Shown: piece after piece, positions 63,822 through 64,000 of the stretch
Position numbering within the stretch: position 1 is the first letter of the stretch
How the letters are laid out: each line of letters opens with the position of its first letter
Translations under genes and position numbers: made by a program
The notes under the pieces: model-generated
Databases searched by the model: none
Told to the model about the DNA's origin: nothing
The model's input: only the letters and a program-made list of their open reading frames with translations
Assembly: GCA_920105625.2 (NCBI GenBank)
Contig: OV050031.1
Coordinates: 72,487,995 to 72,551,994 of the forward strand
Direction of reading: 5' to 3'
Length of the DNA stretch: 64,000 nucleotides
DNA from: Clusia tigrina
Lineage: Eukaryota; Arthropoda; Insecta; Diptera; Clusiidae

Positions 63822-64000
63822 ACGCTGACAGAGGCTGCGATGCCTACTGAGGCGCCAACTGAGGCAGATAGGTAGATATAGGCATAGAGAAGGTAGCTGA
63901 CTCCCCAATCGACAGCGGCAGCGACTAAGACACTTACAGAGACGCTGACAGAGGCTGCGACGCCGACTGAGACGTCGATTGAAGCAGATAGGGGTAGATA

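Larger units (their letters stand above)
1..64000 (+). repeat. Satellite DNA array, 110/122-bp monomer, whole window
   Basis: The same monomer is found in every part of the window and always in one orientation. It has a 20-bp head, a run of 12-bp units, and a tail with the conserved core GGGGTAGATATAGG followed by AGAAGGCAGCAGA and a C-run. The two common lengths, 110 and 122 bp, differ by one 12-bp unit. About 550 copies are estimated from length divided by mean spacing. The array enters at base 1 and leaves at base 64000, so its full length is unknown. No stretch of unrelated sequence was seen. The family is not one I recognise. A centromeric, pericentromeric, subtelomeric or interstitial satellite are all possible, and the sequence alone does not decide. 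Orientation '+' is arbitrary and only means the strand shown. Confidence 0.97.
58234..64000 (+). repeat. 5.6-kb HOR family, shortened copies C and D
   Basis: The anchor head at 58234 starts a shortened copy in which the GCATATTGAAGG tail follows at once. Part of what copy B has at 53.3-54.3 kb is missing. A further series begins near 61.1 kb and repeats much of 58.3-60.6 kb. The last part (63187-63821) matches 59953-60587. The array continues past the window end in mid-monomer. Confidence 0.85.

Noticed and set aside
1..64000. CRISPR array
   Set aside because: Whole monomers repeat; there are no unique spacers of constant length between short repeats, and no cas gene.
1..64000. CENP-B-like box that would mark a centromere satellite
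   Set aside because: I found no match to the TTCG....A..CGGG pattern on either strand in the consensus or in the variants I inspected. This does not exclude a centromere role.
1..64000. Transposable element or rDNA spacer
   Set aside because: No terminal repeats, target-site duplications, transposase or reverse-transcriptase motifs, and no rRNA sequence were seen. All sequence is explained by the monomer.

Overview
The window is one uninterrupted block of tandemly repeated satellite DNA. I find no gene, RNA gene, transposon or unique sequence, and the repeat runs off both ends. Every part is built from a monomer of about 110 or 122 bp (one fully counted copy, 36487-36608, is 122 bp, 61% GC, with 10 CpG), always in the same orientation. 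At roughly 115 bp per copy the window holds about 550 monomers. A satellite of this size and organisation points to a eukaryotic nuclear genome (heterochromatin or a large minisatellite locus). I do not recognise the sequence and cannot name the lineage.

The repeat has three nested levels. (1) Inside each monomer is a run of 12-bp units close to GAGACGCCGACT; copies differ by gain or loss of whole units. (2) The monomer has a head (AATCGACAGCGGCAGCGACT), the 12-bp region, and a tail (AGGGGTAGATATAGG, then AGAAGGCAGCAGA, then a C-run of variable length). (3) Monomers fall into linked variant types that recur in the same order, forming higher-order repeats (HORs) of about 0.2 to 7 kb.

Layout: 1-3139 holds two near-identical copies of a 1758-bp HOR, the second incomplete. 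3140-5882 is mixed, with a 232-bp dimer. 5883-10065 is a tandem duplication of 2086 bp. 10066-13130 returns to the types of the first block. 13131-20831 holds blocks recurring at spacings of 2454, 5761 and 5891 bp. A small fold-back junction at 20832-20845 sits where a new set of monomer types begins (20846-30060), including the type with the longest C-runs. 30061-36825 contains several short duplications and the longest perfect 12-bp arrays. 36826-47028 holds blocks repeated 6.7-7.0 kb apart. 47449-64000 is an array of HORs with spacings near 5.6, 5.1 and 3.2 kb that differ by deletion of whole monomers.

The many open frames, especially on the minus strand (up to 499 codons), are a compositional artefact. 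The plus strand is poor in T (12 of 122 in the counted monomer), so the minus strand has little A and few stops. The monomer length is 2 modulo 3, so each frame rotates from copy to copy. No CDS is annotated. The main interest is the record of satellite evolution: slippage of 12-bp units and C-runs, deletions between short direct repeats, whole-monomer indels between HOR copies, CpG-type transitions that define monomer types, and one inverted junction.
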